This document shows, in pieces, positions 12,313 through 13,181 of a stretch of 13,181 nucleotides of DNA. How positions within the stretch are numbered: the stretch's first letter is position 1; each line of letters opens with the position of its first letter. The notes beneath the pieces are model-generated. The model did no database searches. It was not told the DNA's origin and was given only the letters and a program-made list of their open reading frames with translations. The DNA comes from Candidatus Fermentithermobacillaceae bacterium UBA3951 (GTDB lineage Bacteria; Bacillota; Sulfobacillia; Fermentithermobacillales; Fermentithermobacillaceae): positions 1-13,181 of the forward strand of contig DGDN01000059.1 in the NCBI GenBank assembly GCA_002385465.1. The letters are read 5' to 3'. The translations under genes were made by a program, and so were the position numbers.

Positions 12313-13181
12313 GTGTTCGGAACGCTTGACGGGGTAATACTGAGGAACAGGCTACGCGCAAAACGGGGGAAGAGTTCGCAAAAGCGACGCTTCACCCTGT
12401 TCCTCGTTTCTTCCCACGGCGAAAGCCGCTCCTTGAGCTTCGGCGCGCAGACGCCCAAGATCGTGCTCGCCTGTATAGGTATCGCGATCATCGCCCTTCT
12501 TCTATTAGTCAGGAGCTACCGTCTGAATGCCCACGAGCTCCGTGAACTGCGCCATATGAGGGATGTGGCTGAATCTCAGCGCAGGCTCATAACCGAGCTC
12601 GAGGAGCAATTCTCAGACCTCAATAATCGCCTTAGACAGGCCGAAAGCCTCGGTTCTGAGATCCGCGAGCTGCTTGACCGTGAGGGAGTTGTGCCCCAGG
12701 CCTTTTCGCCTGCCCTTGGGTTGGGCGCTCCTCCCCGTGTCCTGAGGACTACGAGCAGGGCCCAGGGTGCGACCATTCGCGAACTGTCCCCCGTCGACAT
12801 GGGCAGGACCCTGTACCTTCTCAAAGAAGTCGCGGACAAGCTTCAGGGTGAGACCGAGGAAGTATTGGAGGAAACCCGCTCCCTCTACGAGATGGCCACC
12901 CTGTTGGTGGCCAAGCTGAGGGCGACTCCGAGTATTTGGCCCGTAAGAGGTAGCGTGACATCCGAATACGGTTGGAGGACGCATCCTGTCACTCGTACGA
13001 GAGAGTTCCATGACGGGATTGACATCGCAGCCTCGTCGTGGACTCCCATAGTGGCTACTGCCGACGGACGTGTGAGCTTTTCAGGTTATAAGTACGGGTA
13101 CGGGTGGACGGTAGTTGTCGCTCACGACTACGGATTTGAAACCCTTTATGCCCATTGTGTGCGACTCGCGGCCGGTGTGGG
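12313..13181 (+). CDS. Membrane-anchored coiled-coil M23 (LytM-type) peptidase, 3' end beyond window
   Basis: The reading frame stays open to the window edge, giving at least 289 residues. Residues 1-47 are basic and include RFTLFLVSSHGESRSLSF, an N-terminal pattern common in this family. A single membrane span follows (about 49-66, IVLACIGIAIIALLLLV), then a helical, charged region likely to be coiled coil (72-125), a second helical stretch (165-203) and the start of an M23 domain. In it SEYGWRTHP (217-225) precedes HDGID (233-237), the His-x3-Asp zinc motif, and LYAH (278-281). The final HxH zinc ligand would lie outside the window, so catalytic competence cannot be judged. I chose the GTG at 12313 because GGAGG (12304-12308) precedes it; an ATG at 12280 in the same frame lacks any such site. 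The probable role is cutting peptidoglycan cross-links, or activating another hydrolase if inactive. Confidence 0.88.
   Translation, partial: MFGTLDGVILRNRLRAKRGKSSQKRRFTLFLVSSHGESRSLSFGAQTPKIVLACIGIAIIALLLLVRSYRLNAHELRELRHMRDVAESQRRLITELEEQFSDLNNRLRQAESLGSEIRELLDREGVVPQAFSPALGLGAPPRVLRTTSRAQGATIRELSPVDMGRTLYLLKEVADKLQGETEEVLEETRSLYEMATLLVAKLRATPSIWPVRGSVTSEYGWRTHPVTRTREFHDGIDIAASSWTPIVATADGRVSFSGYKYGYGWTVVVAHDYGFETLYAHCVRLAAGV

Noticed and set aside
1..13181. Mobile elements, CRISPR arrays, tRNA or rRNA genes
   Set aside because: No transposase, direct-repeat spacer pattern, cloverleaf or rRNA-like segment was seen. The conserved origin layout leaves little space for them.

Overview
The window is a chromosomal replication-origin region of a Gram-positive-type (Bacillota/Firmicutes) bacterium. 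The evidence is the gene order: leftward dnaA and dnaN, then rightward rpmH-rnpA-yidD-yidC-jag, mnmE-mnmG-rsmG, noc-soj-spo0J with a perfect parS site, and finally alr and an M23 peptidase. The DNA looks GC-rich by eye. Several proteins (Noc, RsmG, the MnmG FAD region, YidC) depart from the usual Bacilli and Clostridia sequences, so a poorly sampled, non-Bacilli lineage is plausible. I cannot name a species.

Bases 1-64 are a perfect 24-bp inverted repeat around a 16-base loop. The upper strand of the loop carries the expected continuation of the DnaN protein, so the left edge is best read as a fold-back (chimeric) contig end. dnaN is therefore interrupted artificially after about residue 113. 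Bases 380-639, between dnaN and dnaA, hold clustered DnaA-box-like motifs, a GC patch, a run of five DnaA-trio-like triplets and an AT-rich stretch, which resembles a Bacillus-type unwinding site. dnaA (640-2004) is complete. Bases 2005-2416 form the second half of a bipartite origin, with two perfect DnaA boxes facing each other.

Rightward from 2417, a near-ideal sigma-A promoter drives rpmH (ribosomal protein L34), rnpA (RNase P protein), yidD and yidC (membrane insertion) and jag/khpB (RNA binding). These genes are tightly packed and end at a strong intrinsic terminator with a GCAA loop at 4523-4549. mnmE and mnmG (tRNA wobble-uridine modification) and rsmG (16S rRNA methylation) follow as overlapping genes. 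Then comes the segregation block. It has a Noc-family protein whose predicted CTP-binding motifs have all been replaced, ParA/Soj, a fully canonical ParB/Spo0J, and a parS site 15 bases beyond parB. The last two genes act on the cell wall: alanine racemase, and a membrane-anchored coiled-coil M23 peptidase that runs off the right edge.

The window thus links replication initiation, origin segregation, ribosome and tRNA maturation, membrane insertion and wall synthesis. I saw no mobile elements, CRISPR arrays or tRNA/rRNA genes. The points most worth a second look are the divergent Noc, the origin architecture and the fold-back at the left end.
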